From: Halomonas halocynthiae DSM 14573
GTDB taxonomy: Bacteria; Pseudomonadota; Gammaproteobacteria; Pseudomonadales; Halomonadaceae
DNA length: 64,000 bases
Direction of reading: 5' to 3'
Assembly: GCF_000425725.1 (NCBI RefSeq)
Contig: NZ_AUDZ01000013.1
Location: 186,001 to 250,000, forward strand
The position numbers and the translations under genes were made by a program. Position 1 is the stretch's first letter. Each line of letters opens with the position of its first letter. This document shows, one piece after another, positions 9,507 to 21,015 of this stretch. The notes under the pieces are model-generated. The model searched no databases and had not been told where the DNA came from. It saw only the letters and a program-made list of their open reading frames with translations.

Positions 9507-9530
9507 AACAAAAGCCTGCCAGGGGCAGGC
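9507..9530 (-). terminator. Terminator-like hairpin between rnpA and yidC
   Basis: Stem GCCTGCC/GGCAGGC (9514-9520, 9524-9530) with a 3-nt loop, followed on the minus strand by TTTTGTT. It occupies the gap where yidD usually lies. It could attenuate read-through from rpmH-rnpA into yidC. Confidence 0.6.
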
Positions 9531-9639
9531 CAATGTCAGGTACTGAGCGTCGGTGCTTAACACGGCTTCGTCAAGCAGTACATCAACGTGAATGACAAAA
9601 CGTGAACGGCGAAGGCTTGTGGTCATGGCACTCAGATAG

Positions 9640-10020
9640 TCAACGGCTGTTTTCGAGTTTCTGTAATTCTCGATCTAAGCGTCGCCACATGCCATGAAGC
9701 TGTCGATGAACCGTTTCGTTATCCAGCTCAACAAGTCCACGCCGTGCCAGCAGCACAATATCCACAGGTGGGAGCTGGTGCTGGCGAAGCCGGATGGACT
9801 CTCGTGCGATACGTTTGAAGCGATTTCGGTCGACGGCGCGGCGCACATTTTTCTTGCTGAAAATCAAACCAAGGCGCGGATGCCCCAGGTTGCTTGGTGC
9901 TGCCAGTGCCATCAAGCCTTTGCCATGTACCTTGCAGGTTGCCGTATCAAATACGTGACGATAATCACCGGCGGTCAGCAATCGCAGCCGCCGGGGGTAG
10001 CCCTGACAGGACACGCGCAA
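9640..10020 (-). CDS. rnpA: Ribonuclease P protein component
   Basis: Basic protein subunit of RNase P. The conserved RNR signature is present as KNVRRAVDRNRFKRIARES, preceded by the LRLLTAGDYRHVF N-terminal element. No ATG is available at the N-terminus: the start is TTG at 10020 (126 residues, 7 bp after the rpmH stop) or GTG at 10014; neither has a strong SD, suggesting coupling to rpmH translation. Identity is secure, start uncertain by two codons. yidD, which normally follows or overlaps rnpA, is not present. Confidence 0.92.
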   Translation of the reverse strand: MRVSCQGYPRRLRLLTAGDYRHVFDTATCKVHGKGLMALAAPSNLGHPRLGLIFSKKNVRRAVDRNRFKRIARESIRLRQHQLPPVDIVLLARRGLVELDNETVHRQLHGMWRRLDRELQKLENSR

Positions 10021-10027
10021 TCAGCAA

Positions 10028-10162
10028 TCAGGCGCTGAGACGCTTACGTCCTTTAGCGCGACGACGCGCCAGGACAGCACGGCCGGCTTTGGTGGCCATG
10101 CGAGCGCGGAAGCCATGGTTGCGCTTACGCTTGATAACGCTGGGTTGAAATGTGCGTTTCAT
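10028..10162 (-). CDS. rpmH: 50S ribosomal protein L34
   Basis: Tiny, very basic 44-residue protein starting [18 protein letters not shown] and ending [10 protein letters not shown], matching the bL34 family along its whole length. First gene of the minus-strand rpmH-rnpA-(yidC-mnmE) string beside the origin, as in most gammaproteobacteria. A sigma70-type promoter lies about 100 bp upstream. Confidence 0.98.
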   Translation of the reverse strand: MKRTFQPSVIKRKRNHGFRARMATKAGRAVLARRRAKGRKRLSA

Positions 10163-10259
10163 AACAGGTCATTCCCACAAGTAGGTTTCTGAAAAATCGG
10201 GTATTGCATTGGTGTTGGGTTCCTTTCGGAATCCAAACAGATTCGGTCAAGGACCGGAG

Positions 10260-10288
10260 ATTGTAGAGACTTGCGCGGCGCGGCGCAA
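10260..10288 (-). promoter_or_regulatory. Predicted sigma70 promoter for rpmH-rnpA
   Basis: Minus strand: -35 TTGCGC (10288-10283), 17-bp spacer, -10 TACAAT (10265-10260). Predicted transcription starts near 10253, giving a leader of about 90 nt before rpmH. Confidence 0.7.
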
Positions 10289-10309
10289 TTCTTCTGATGA
10301 GATGAGAGG

Positions 10310-10683
10310 GGTTTCTGTTGTTGTCCAGAATTACCCTTAATAATAACTATTATATAGAAGTTCTGTAATACCTTGTTATTATGTATGGGGATAAAATCTG
10401 TTGATAATCTATTTAATGTTTTTTAAAACAAAAGGTTGAGCTTGTGATTTCTCTGTGAAAAAGCGTGTGGCAAGCCGCTGGAAAGCTGTGGATCATCGGT
10501 GAATAACATGCGATGTTACCCACAGCGCTAACAATGCTGACAGACCATCACCATAAAATACCTGTCTCTATTGCCACTTTTCCACAAGTTGTCGCCGGTT
10601 CGCTGGGTGTGGATAACTGTGCTTTTGAGCGATACAATAACCGCCGTTCTTAAATTCGCTTTTTAACCCAGGGGTGCGGCCGC
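10310..10683. other. oriC: Predicted chromosomal replication origin (oriC) between rpmH and dnaA
   Basis: 521-bp non-coding gap in the classic rpmH-dnaA position. AT-rich stretch 10325-10440 (candidate unwinding element) is followed by DnaA-box-like 9-mers: TGTGGATCA 10487-10495 (one mismatch, minus), TTACCCACA 10516-10524 (one mismatch, plus), TTTTCCACA 10578-10586 (one mismatch, plus), TGTGGATAA 10608-10616 (perfect, minus). Gene context, AT-rich block and clustered boxes together support oriC; exact borders are inferred. A cumulative GC-skew plot would settle it. Confidence 0.85.
10610..10638 (+). promoter_or_regulatory. Possible dnaA promoter overlapping a DnaA box
   Basis: -10 TACAAT at 10633-10638; the hexamer 17 bp upstream (TGGATA, 10610-10615) is a poor -35 but lies inside the perfect DnaA box 10608-10616. 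If this promoter is real, DnaA bound there would block it, fitting the known autoregulation of dnaA in other bacteria. Confidence 0.45.
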
Positions 10684-12165
10684 GTGTCGATTGTACTTTG
10701 GCAACAATGCCTGGAAACCCTGCAGGATGAGCTCAGCTCACAGCATTTCAATACTTGGATTCGTCCTCTTCAAGCAGAGGAAGAAGAAGGGGCTAATCAG
10801 TTGCGACTGTTGGCTCCCAATCGTTTCGTGCGCGACTGGGTGTGTGACAAATATGTGCAGCGCATCACGGAGCTAATGCGTGATTTTTCATCAGGTCAGC
10901 CACCTAAATTGGTCGTCGTGGTTGGTAGCCGCCGTGCTGCTGCTCCGCCATCTGCCCCGATGCCACGCGAGCTGGGTCAGCCTGTATCTGCTACACCTAG
11001 CGCTTCTTCTATACACACTCCAGCAGTGGGTGGTGGTTCTGATAGCAGCCGTGATGCAGGTAGCCGGCCCGCGAGGGAGGGCACGAGCAGTGAGTTCCAG
11101 CGCCCTGCTGAGCGGCAAGTGCAGGTAGAGGGCAGCATCAAACATAACAGTGGGCTGAATCCTAACTTTACTTTCGATACTTTTGTCGAAGGTAAGTCGA
11201 ACCAATTAGCAAAAGCCGCTTCACGCCAGGTGTCAGAGAATCCTGGTGGTGCGTATAACCCGTTGTTTTTGTATGGTGGTGTTGGTTTGGGTAAGACCCA
11301 CCTGATGCATGCTGTAGGTAATGCACTGGCCACTCGGCGCAGCAATGCTCGGGTTGTCTATCTGCATTCTGAGCGTTTTGTGGCTGATATGGTCAAGGCG
11401 CTGCAGCTGAATGCCATTAACGACTTCAAGCGCTTTTATCGTAGTGTCGATGCGCTGTTGATAGATGATATTCAGTTTTTTGCTGGCAAAGAGCGGTCTC
11501 AGGAAGAGTTTTTCCACACCTTTAACGCGCTGCTTGAGGGCGGCCAGCAAATGATTCTTACCTCTGACCGCTATCCCAAAGAGATCAGTGGAGTAGAAGA
11601 ACGTCTGAAGTCGCGGTTTGGCTGGGGGTTGACGGTGGCAATTGAGCCTCCTGAGCTTGAAACCAGAGTCGCAATCCTGATGAAAAAGGCCGACCAGGCC
11701 AAGGTAGACTTGCCCCACGAAGCGGCGTTTTTTATTGCCAAGAAAATACGTTCTAACGTTCGTGAGCTTGAAGGGGCGCTGAAAAAAGTCATTGCCGACT
11801 CTCACTTTATGGGCAAGCCCATTACTCAGGATTTCATTCGCGAGTCTCTCAAAGACCTCCTGGCGCTTCAGGACAAGCAGGTTGGAGTAGATAACATTCA
11901 GCGCACGGTTGCTGAGTATTACAAGCTGAAGCTGAATGAAATGCTGTCAAAGCGGCGCTCGCGCTCAATTGCCAGACCACGGCAAGTGGCGATGGCATTG
12001 GCCAAAGAGCTGACCAACCATAGCCTGCCAGAAATTGGTGATGCCTTCGGAGGCCGTGATCATACAACGGTTCTGCATGCATGCCGAAAAGTGAAAGAGC
12101 TACAGGAAGAAAACGCGGATATTCGCGAAGATTACCAGAATCTGCTGCGGTTACTGACCAGCTGA
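10684..12165 (+). CDS. dnaA: Chromosomal replication initiator DnaA
   Basis: 493 residues from a GTG start at 10684. Domain I (1-80; [21 protein letters not shown]), a long low-complexity linker domain II (about 82-155, rich in Ser, Ala, Pro), AAA+ domain III with Walker A GGVGLGKT (198-205) and Walker [10 protein letters not shown], and DNA-binding domain IV with the [14 protein letters not shown] signature near the C-terminus. First gene of dnaA-dnaN-recF-gyrB. Somewhat longer than the 467-residue E. coli protein, because of domain II. Confidence 0.98.
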   Translation: MSIVLWQQCLETLQDELSSQHFNTWIRPLQAEEEEGANQLRLLAPNRFVRDWVCDKYVQRITELMRDFSSGQPPKLVVVVGSRRAAAPPSAPMPRELGQPVSATPSASSIHTPAVGGGSDSSRDAGSRPAREGTSSEFQRPAERQVQVEGSIKHNSGLNPNFTFDTFVEGKSNQLAKAASRQVSENPGGAYNPLFLYGGVGLGKTHLMHAVGNALATRRSNARVVYLHSERFVADMVKALQLNAINDFKRFYRSVDALLIDDIQFFAGKERSQEEFFHTFNALLEGGQQMILTSDRYPKEISGVEERLKSRFGWGLTVAIEPPELETRVAILMKKADQAKVDLPHEAAFFIAKKIRSNVRELEGALKKVIADSHFMGKPITQDFIRESLKDLLALQDKQVGVDNIQRTVAEYYKLKLNEMLSKRRSRSIARPRQVAMALAKELTNHSLPEIGDAFGGRDHTTVLHACRKVKELQEENADIREDYQNLLRLLTS

Positions 12166-12247
12166 TCTGATATTGATACAACGCTCAGACTGATCCGAAT
12201 CGCGTGCGGTAGATTTGGATCGTTACAGGACAAGACGCGGAGACGAA

Positions 12248-13354
12248 ATGAAATTTTCCATTTCCCGAGAAGCACTGTTGCGACCACTAGCCCTTGTTGC
12301 TGGTGTAGTTGACCGCCGTAATACTCTGCCGGTGCTCTCCAATGTGCTGGTCCAGGTAGAGCAGGATCAGGTGTCACTGACAGGCAGTGATCTTGAGGTG
12401 GAGTTGGTGGGGCGCACAATCGCGAGTCATGTTGATCAGCCTGGCAGCATTACTTTGCCGGCTCGTAAGCTGATGGATATCTGCAAGTCATTGCCAGATA
12501 TGGCGGAATTGCAATTTTCGTTGGAAGAAAATGATCGTGTTGTGTTGCGTAGTGGGCGTTCACGATTTGCGCTATCTACATTGCCATCTGCAGAATTCCC
12601 GAGCATTGATGATAGCGAGTCTGATATTGAGCTGAGTTTGCCGCGGGGAACGCTCAAACACCTCATCGATACCTCTGCTTTTGCTATGGCGCAGCAGGAT
12701 GTTCGCTATTACCTCAACGGTATGCTGTTGGAGTTCAGTGGCAATATGGTGCGCTCTGTCGCAACTGACGGCCACCGCCTGGCGATGTGTACCCGCCCAG
12801 TAGAAACGCCCCTGAGTGAGACACATAAGCTCATTTTGCCGCGCAAGGGGGTAACAGAGCTGGTGCGCTTGCTGGACGATGGTGACGACCCCGTCAGCTT
12901 AACGTTGGGCACAAGCCATGTGCGGGCCCATACCGGTGACTTTACTTTCACGTCCAAGTTGGTTGATGGCAAGTTCCCCGATTATGACCGTGTAGTACCT
13001 CGAGGGGGAGACAAAGTGCTGATTGCTGATCGTGCGGGTTTGCGTCAGTCTTTGTCACGCGCATCCATTTTATCTAATGAAAAATATCGCGGTGTGCGGC
13101 TCTATCTTGAAGAAAGTAGCCTCAAGGTGATGGCTAACAACCCTGAGCAAGAAGAAGCCGAAGAGTATGTTGGTGTGGAATATAGCGGCCAATCCCTGGA
13201 GATTGGTTTTAACGTCAGCTACCTGATTGATGTACTCAGTGTACTTAATGAGGATCGTGTTCAAATCACGTTGGCGGACTCAAGCAGCAGTGCTCTGCTA
13301 GAGGAGCCGGGTGGTGGTGATGCACTTTATGTTGTCATGCCAATGCGCCTTTAA
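12248..13354 (+). CDS. dnaN: DNA polymerase III beta sliding clamp
   Basis: 368 residues from ATG 12248 (MKFSISREALLRPLALV), preceded by GGAG; an upstream in-frame ATG at 12215 would add 11 residues not typical of the family. Three beta-clamp repeats cover the length. The C-terminus YVVMPMRL is the canonical end. It lies 82 bp after dnaA and 42 bp before recF, probably in one operon. Confidence 0.97.
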   Translation: MKFSISREALLRPLALVAGVVDRRNTLPVLSNVLVQVEQDQVSLTGSDLEVELVGRTIASHVDQPGSITLPARKLMDICKSLPDMAELQFSLEENDRVVLRSGRSRFALSTLPSAEFPSIDDSESDIELSLPRGTLKHLIDTSAFAMAQQDVRYYLNGMLLEFSGNMVRSVATDGHRLAMCTRPVETPLSETHKLILPRKGVTELVRLLDDGDDPVSLTLGTSHVRAHTGDFTFTSKLVDGKFPDYDRVVPRGGDKVLIADRAGLRQSLSRASILSNEKYRGVRLYLEESSLKVMANNPEQEEAEEYVGVEYSGQSLEIGFNVSYLIDVLSVLNEDRVQITLADSSSSALLEEPGGGDALYVVMPMRL

Positions 13355-13396
13355 TCGTTTTGGCAGGACTTTTTGTGCTGCCAAAAAAGGCGTTAC

Positions 13397-14494
13397 ATGC
13401 CTATAAATCATCTTTCCTTTCAAGGGCTTAGGAATCTTAAGCATTTTGTGCTAGAGCCAAGCCCTGACATCAATGTGTTTGTTGGCGATAACGGTAGCGG
13501 CAAGACCAGCCTGTTGGAAGGAATTCATATCCTAGGTATGGGACGGTCTTTTCGAACCAGGCACCTTCGTCATGCGATATCTCACGAATCCGACCAGCTC
13601 CTTTTGCACGCGCGTCTGCCTAGTGAGCCGCTTGGCGCTCCCTCTGTGCCGGTAGGTATTCGACGACACCGAGACGCCAGCGAACTGGAGATTCGTCTAG
13701 CCAGCGAGAAAGTTGATCGCCTTGCTCGGCTTGTTGAGGCGTTACCCTTGCAACTGATTAACCCTGATGCGTTTCGCCTTCTTGAGGGGGCGCCAGGTGG
13801 CAGGCGTGAGTTTATTGATTGGGGTGTGTTTCACGTGAAACATGACTTCATGACGGTTTGGCGCAACTTTCGTAGAGCGCTCAAACATCGGAATGCCTTG
13901 CTCAGACATGATAGAATGGACGCTTCAGCGTTCGATGTTTGGGACCAGGAATTAGTAAACTGGGGTGAAGCGCTTGATGCCATGCGTCGTGATTGGATGC
14001 AGGCTTTTGATCCAGTATTTATTGAAACGCTTAGTGGGTTGATTGATTTACCGGGCTTAGAACTGCGTTACACAAGAGGCTGGGACCGGAAACGAGAATT
14101 AGTTGAGGTGCTGTTGCAGGGGCGAGGCACGGATCGGCAAATGGGCTTTACTCAGCAAGGGCCGCAGCGTGCTGATATGGCTGTTCGCTATTGTAAGCGG
14201 CCAGCTACTGAGGTGCTTTCCCGAGGGCAGTTAAAGCTCGTTGTCAGCGCGCTCAAGCTTGCTCAAGGGCGCTTGTTGGAACAGGCGACAGGGCGCTCAT
14301 GCCTTTACCTCGTCGACGACCTTCCGGCAGAACTGGATGCTGGTCATCGGCGGGTATTCTGCCAGTGGCTTGAAAAAATGCGCTGCCAGGCATTCATTAC
14401 CAGTGTTGACCCAGAGGCACTAAATGGCGGCTGGCAAACGGACACGGCAGTTTCGATGTTTCACGTGAAACATGGCGAAATCGAGAAAAGATAG
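13397..14494 (+). CDS. recF: Recombination protein RecF
   Basis: SMC-like ATPase of the RecFOR gap-repair pathway. Start at ATG 13397 (MPINHLSFQGLRNLK; 365 residues) rather than the codon at 13373. Walker A GDNGSGKT at 30-37, signature VLSRGQLKL, Walker B YLVDDLPAELD. Two perfect ParB palindromes lie inside the coding sequence and are read in this frame as FHVKH both times (around residues 146 and at the C-terminus), so the protein has absorbed parS sites. 44 bp separate it from gyrB. Confidence 0.96.
   Translation: MPINHLSFQGLRNLKHFVLEPSPDINVFVGDNGSGKTSLLEGIHILGMGRSFRTRHLRHAISHESDQLLLHARLPSEPLGAPSVPVGIRRHRDASELEIRLASEKVDRLARLVEALPLQLINPDAFRLLEGAPGGRREFIDWGVFHVKHDFMTVWRNFRRALKHRNALLRHDRMDASAFDVWDQELVNWGEALDAMRRDWMQAFDPVFIETLSGLIDLPGLELRYTRGWDRKRELVEVLLQGRGTDRQMGFTQQGPQRADMAVRYCKRPATEVLSRGQLKLVVSALKLAQGRLLEQATGRSCLYLVDDLPAELDAGHRRVFCQWLEKMRCQAFITSVDPEALNGGWQTDTAVSMFHVKHGEIEKR
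13827..13842. other. parS: parS centromere-like site 1 (inside recF)
   Basis: TGTTTCACGTGAAACA, a perfect 16-bp palindrome identical to the bacterial ParB consensus. In frame within recF. Confidence 0.93.
14457..14472. other. parS: parS centromere-like site 2 (3' end of recF)
   Basis: TGTTTCACGTGAAACA, perfect copy, inside the last codons of recF. 630 bp from site 1. Confidence 0.93.
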
Positions 14495-14538
14495 TAGAGG
14501 TCGCCAATGGACAGACAGACGCTACGATGGAGTAATAA

Positions 14539-16956
<2,418 letters not shown>

Positions 16957-16966
16957 CTTGCTTTTT

Positions 16967-16982
16967 TGTTTCACGTGAAACA
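16967..16982. other. parS: parS centromere-like site 3 (just after gyrB)
   Basis: TGTTTCACGTGAAACA, perfect copy, 11 bp after the gyrB stop codon and before its terminator. Confidence 0.93.
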
Positions 16983-17025
16983 GCCAGGTAAGTAACAGTG
17001 TCAACGTAAGTCGTAATGCAATGCT

Positions 17026-17065
17026 AAAGCCCCGCCTATTTAACTAGTGGTCGGGGCTTTTTTTA
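17026..17065 (+). terminator. Rho-independent terminator of the dnaA-gyrB operon
   Basis: Stem AAAGCCCCG/CGGGGCTTT (17026-17034, 17052-17060), 17-nt loop, and a T run 17058-17064. The A-rich left arm gives only a short T-like run for the minus strand, so it mainly serves gyrB. Confidence 0.9.
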
Positions 17066-17072
17066 TACCGAA

Positions 17073-17654
17073 TTAAGCGGTGTGAGTGTTTTTCGATGAT
17101 GCGCTCAATAACTGCTCAACAAAACTCGCTAAGTCATCGAATACCAAGGTGCCAGGAACAAGGCGGGTGATGTCGGGGCAGTCCCGTAGGGTGTCATTGC
17201 CGTTGCCTGTGCGCACGAGAACAGGCTGGCAACCTGCACGGCTACCCGCCTGAATGTCCCGTAAGCTGTCGCCTACCATCCAAGAGCCTTCTAAATCGGG
17301 CAGCTCAAGAGCTGACTGGATTTGGTACAGCAAGCCTGGGCGCGGTTTGCGGCAATCACATTCGTTGGCATCCACGTGTGGACAATAAGCAATATGATCA
17401 AGGTGACCTCCTGCTTCTGTCACGATATCGCTCATCCGTTGGTGAATCTGGTTTAGCGTATCTGTGTTGTAGTACTGTCTTGCGATACCTGACTGATTGG
17501 TAGCAATCGCTACTCGGTATCCTGCTTTGGTCAGGCGTGCAATTGCTTGGATTGAAGAGGGATAGGGAATCCACTCTTCGACACGTTTCACGTAGTTAAT
17601 CGAGTCGTGGTTAATAACGCCGTCACGGTCGAGGATGACGAGTTTTTGAGCCAT
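17073..17654 (-). CDS. gmhB: D-glycero-beta-D-manno-heptose-1,7-bisphosphate 7-phosphatase
   Basis: HAD phosphatase in the ADP-heptose pathway that supplies LPS inner core; it acts between the two HldE activities and before HldD, both encoded in this window. Start at the ATG of MAQKLVILDRDGVINHD (17654; 193 residues); a longer frame would begin inside parS site 4. Seen: nucleophile motif DRDGV, LATNQSG, the zinc-binding loop CPHVDANECDCRKPRPG, and GDSLRDI. Distance from the hld/waa cluster is only about 3.4 kb. Confidence 0.93.
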   Translation of the reverse strand: MAQKLVILDRDGVINHDSINYVKRVEEWIPYPSSIQAIARLTKAGYRVAIATNQSGIARQYYNTDTLNQIHQRMSDIVTEAGGHLDHIAYCPHVDANECDCRKPRPGLLYQIQSALELPDLEGSWMVGDSLRDIQAGSRAGCQPVLVRTGNGNDTLRDCPDITRLVPGTLVFDDLASFVEQLLSASSKNTHTA

Positions 17655-17703
17655 TCTGGAAAGCCTTGTACTAATAAGAAGAACCCTGGTCAGTTTAAGC
17701 CGG

Positions 17704-17719
17704 TGTTTCACGTGAAACA
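17704..17719. other. parS: parS centromere-like site 4 (upstream of gmhB)
   Basis: TGTTTCACGTGAAACA, perfect copy, about 50 bp before the gmhB start in the glyS-gmhB gap. Confidence 0.92.
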
Positions 17720-17780
17720 ATGCGTGTTCTGCCGGGGGCGTTTTGTGCTGAGTGTTGTGAAATGTTTCGTTGCTAGAGAG

Positions 17781-17814
17781 TAAAAAGCGCCATGTTTCAC
17801 ATGAAACATGGCGC
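17781..17814 (-). terminator. glyQS terminator that contains a one-mismatch parS palindrome
   Basis: 13-bp inverted repeat GCGCCATGTTTCA (17787-17799) with its complement at 17802-17814, followed on the minus strand by TTTTTA (17786-17781). The core at 17793-17808 is TGTTTCACATGAAACA, the parS sequence with one central change. It sits 52 bp past the glyS stop, so it is well placed to end the glyQS transcript, and may also be a weak ParB site. Confidence 0.8.
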
Positions 17815-17865
17815 CTGGGAATGCTTTTATTTATTTTCGGTGAGGTGCTAGCTGTTTTTCAACGC

Positions 17866-19932
17866 TTAGTGCTGCAGTTCGGCGATATCCGCGACCTCCA
17901 GAAATAGCGCCTGCAGGCTAGCCAGCAGTGCTAAGCGGTTGTTGCGCACGGCATCATTGTCTGCCATGACCATTACTTGGTCAAAAAAGCTATCGACGGG
18001 TTTGCGAAGGTTGGCCAGAGCATCTAACGCTTCGCTGTAGCGAGCCTCGGCAAGCAGCGGTGTCACCGCAGAGCGGCGGTCGTCCAGCGCCTGTTGAAGT
18101 GCCTTCTCGGCATCTTCCTGAAGAAGTTCGGTAACGACCGTCGTGCTTCCGCTATGCTTCTGTTTCGCAAGGATGTTAGAAACACGTTTGTTAGCGGCAG
18201 CCAATGCGGCGGCTTCTTCGTGTCCGGCAAACTGGTGAACGGCTCTCAGGCGACGAGCGAAGTCCAGCGGTGCAGTAACTGGCCGCGCACGCACAGCCAG
18301 GTAAGTTTCAGGGCCAATACCTTCTTCCTGTGCCCAGGCACGGAATCGGTCGAGCATATAGTTCAGTACATCATCGGCAAGACCATCGGCTTTGGATAGG
18401 TCATGGTGCTGAGCGGTTGCTAACTCCAGTAGTTCGCGAAGATCCAGCGAGAGCTCACCTTTAATCAGAATGTTAAGCACACCAATAGCCGCACGGCGCA
18501 GAGCAAAGGGGTCTTTGGTGCCACTTGGACGCTGTCCGATACCGAAAATACCGGTCAAGGTATCCAGTCGGTCAGCGATGGCGAGTGCCTGGCCAGTACG
18601 AGTGGTAGGAATGGCATCGCCAGCATGACGCGGCAGGTACTGCTCCTCAATTGCCTGAGCGACCTCTGCATCCTCGCCATCGTGTTTAGCGTAGTAGTGG
18701 CCCATGATGCCTTGAAGCTCGGGAAATTCGAGCACCATCTCTGTCATCAAGTCGCATTTAGCCAAGCTAGCGGCGCGCTGAGCGTTGCTTTCATCACCGC
18801 CGATGCGGTTAGCAATATGAGCGGCAATAACTGCGCTGCGTTTGGCTTTGTCAGCCAAACTGCCCAGCTGCTTTTGAAACACCACGCTCTCAAGCAGCGG
18901 CACTCGTTCAGCAAGCTTTTTGCTGCGATCAGTTTCATAGAAGAAGGCTGCATCGGCTAGGCGAGGGCGAATGACTTTTTCGTTGCCAGAAATCACTTGT
19001 TCGGGATCTTGGCTGTCGATATTGGAAATGGTGACAAACGCTGGTTTGAGCTTGCCGTTTTCATCCAGCAGGTGGAAGTATTTCTGGTTAGCCTTCATGG
19101 ACGACACCAGGCACTCTGCTGGCACGTCTAGGAAACGTTCGTCGAAGCTACCGGCCAATGCCACTGGCCATTCCACCAAGCCGTTGACTTCGGTCAGCAA
19201 GTCTTCGTCGATAACGGCAGATGCGCCCATTAACTCGGCTTCAGCGAGTACTTGCTCACGGATGCGCTCACGACGAACGTCACTATCAACCAGTACCCAG
19301 GCGTTATTCAGCGCTGAAACATAGTCGTCAGCGTGGTCAAGGGTGATGGGCTGGGGGGCATGGAAACGATGGCCATAAGTGATACGGTCAGCGCTCAAGC
19401 CAAGCGCATTAGCCGATACCACATCATTGCCGTAGAGCATGACTAACCAATGAACAGGGCGAGAGAACTCAATTCGTGATGCACCCCAGCGCATGTATTT
19501 GGGTACCGGCAGTGCAGCAATGGCTTTTTCAAGAATGGCCGGTAGCAGTGCTACAGTGGCTTCACCCTGTTGTACATCGCGGTAGCCAAGCCAAGTCCCT
19601 TTGTCAGTTTCTAGATGGATCAGCTGATCAATACTGACTCCGCAGGAACGAGCGAACCCTTCGACAGCCTTGGTCGGCTGGCCATCCTTGTATGCGGCTG
19701 CTAGCGCAGGGCCGCGGCGCTCGACATCACGGTCCGGCTGTTTGTCAGCCAGCGCGTCGATGGTAACAGCCAGGCGGCGAGGGCTGGCATGAGCCGTGAC
19801 CTGGCCGAAGGTAACACCTGCGTCGGTAAGGCCGCGTTTTAGTCCTGCTGCAAACGCATCGGATAAACTATCAATAGCGCTCGGCGGCAATTCTTCTACA
19901 CCGAGTTCAACCAGTAGGGTATGGGCAGTCAT
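17866..19932 (-). CDS. glyS: Glycyl-tRNA synthetase beta subunit
   Basis: 688 residues, the normal size of the beta subunit of the bacterial alpha2beta2 enzyme. N-terminus TLLVELGVEELPPSAI and the HD-like segment RHAGDAIPTTRTGQALAIADRLD region match the family, and GTKDPFALRRAA is characteristic. Two bases separate its start from the glyQ stop. The subunit binds tRNA and helps position it for GlyQ. Confidence 0.97.
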   Translation of the reverse strand: MTAHTLLVELGVEELPPSAIDSLSDAFAAGLKRGLTDAGVTFGQVTAHASPRRLAVTIDALADKQPDRDVERRGPALAAAYKDGQPTKAVEGFARSCGVSIDQLIHLETDKGTWLGYRDVQQGEATVALLPAILEKAIAALPVPKYMRWGASRIEFSRPVHWLVMLYGNDVVSANALGLSADRITYGHRFHAPQPITLDHADDYVSALNNAWVLVDSDVRRERIREQVLAEAELMGASAVIDEDLLTEVNGLVEWPVALAGSFDERFLDVPAECLVSSMKANQKYFHLLDENGKLKPAFVTISNIDSQDPEQVISGNEKVIRPRLADAAFFYETDRSKKLAERVPLLESVVFQKQLGSLADKAKRSAVIAAHIANRIGGDESNAQRAASLAKCDLMTEMVLEFPELQGIMGHYYAKHDGEDAEVAQAIEEQYLPRHAGDAIPTTRTGQALAIADRLDTLTGIFGIGQRPSGTKDPFALRRAAIGVLNILIKGELSLDLRELLELATAQHHDLSKADGLADDVLNYMLDRFRAWAQEEGIGPETYLAVRARPVTAPLDFARRLRAVHQFAGHEEAAALAAANKRVSNILAKQKHSGSTTVVTELLQEDAEKALQQALDDRRSAVTPLLAEARYSEALDALANLRKPVDSFFDQVMVMADNDAVRNNRLALLASLQALFLEVADIAELQH

Positions 19933-19934
19933 GC

Positions 19935-20918
19935 TTATGCATCTCCCTGTTCGGCGTGATTGTCTTGCTCAAGCAGTTCGTTACGAAGTGCCTCGGAAGC
20001 CAATGGGAAGCCGGCAGCTTTGCGTGAATTGTAATAGGCCTGAGCCACTTCACGAGCCATGGTGCGTACGCGCAGAATGTAGCGCTGGCGTTCGGTTACT
20101 GAAATGGCGTGACGAGCATCGAGCAGGTTAAAGGTATGTGATGCCTTGAGTACTTGCTCGTAGGCGGGCAATGGAAGCTTGGCCTCCAGCAACTTGGTGC
20201 ACTCATTTTCGTGGTAGTCAAAGTGGCCAAACAGCGTATCAACATCAGCATGTTCAAAGTTGTAGGCTGATTGTTCGCGCTCATTTTGTAGATAGACATC
20301 GCCGTAGGTAACTTTCGAGCCATCTGGAGCCACGGTCCAGACGAGGTCGTAGATGCTGTCCACATCTTGGAGATACATGGCAATGCGCTCAAGGCCATAG
20401 GTTAGCTCGCCGGTGACGGGGTAGCATTCGATACCGCCAGCTTGTTGGAAGTAGGTGAACTGGGTGACTTCCATGCCGTTAAGCCAGATTTCCCAGCCCA
20501 GGCCCCAAGCGCCCAGCGTTGGTGATTCCCAGTTATCTTCAACAAAACGGATATCATGCACTAACGGATCAAGCCCTAGGTGCTTGAGCGAGCCTAGAAA
20601 TAGCTCCTGAAAATTTTCCGGTGAAGGCTTCATTACTACCTGGAACTGGTAGTAATGCTGTAGGCGATTAGGGTTTTCGCCGTAGCGGCCGTCGGTCGGG
20701 CGACGGGAAGGCTGCACATAGGCAGCATTCCAATTTTCTGGGCCGATGGAGCGTAGGAAGGTTGCCGGATGAAACGTACCGGCGCCGACTTCCATGTCCA
20801 GCGGCTGGAGTACTACGCAGCCCTGATCGGCCCAGTACTGCTGCAGGGCAAGAATCAGTCCCTGAAAGGTTGTCACGTCTGGCATCGACTGTGTCATTGG
20901 AGAAGCACCATTGGCCAT
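19935..20918 (-). CDS. glyQ: Glycyl-tRNA synthetase alpha subunit
   Basis: Catalytic class II subunit. Seen: [34 protein letters not shown]-like [19 protein letters not shown] and the C-terminal RARECA-equivalent stretch [15 protein letters not shown]. The first ATG (20918) gives 327 residues; internal ATGs at 20897 and 20885 would give lengths nearer the usual 300-315, so the start may be downstream. Divergent from hldD across a 97-bp gap. Confidence 0.96.
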   Translation of the reverse strand: MANGASPMTQSMPDVTTFQGLILALQQYWADQGCVVLQPLDMEVGAGTFHPATFLRSIGPENWNAAYVQPSRRPTDGRYGENPNRLQHYYQFQVVMKPSPENFQELFLGSLKHLGLDPLVHDIRFVEDNWESPTLGAWGLGWEIWLNGMEVTQFTYFQQAGGIECYPVTGELTYGLERIAMYLQDVDSIYDLVWTVAPDGSKVTYGDVYLQNEREQSAYNFEHADVDTLFGHFDYHENECTKLLEAKLPLPAYEQVLKASHTFNLLDARHAISVTERQRYILRVRTMAREVAQAYYNSRKAAGFPLASEALRNELLEQDNHAEQGDA

Positions 20919-21015
20919 GAATTAACGAGCCGTCAAGTATACAATTCCCGAGAGGTGGGTTATAGGCGCAGTCCTTCAGCAATCTGTATGGCCCGCAAAA
21001 AAAGAGGATGATTCC

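Noticed and set aside
9432..9626. Short minus-strand frame in the yidC-rnpA gap as a possible yidD
   Set aside because: Its 64 residues lack the YidD Cys-containing pattern and overlap the yidC start; composition looks random.
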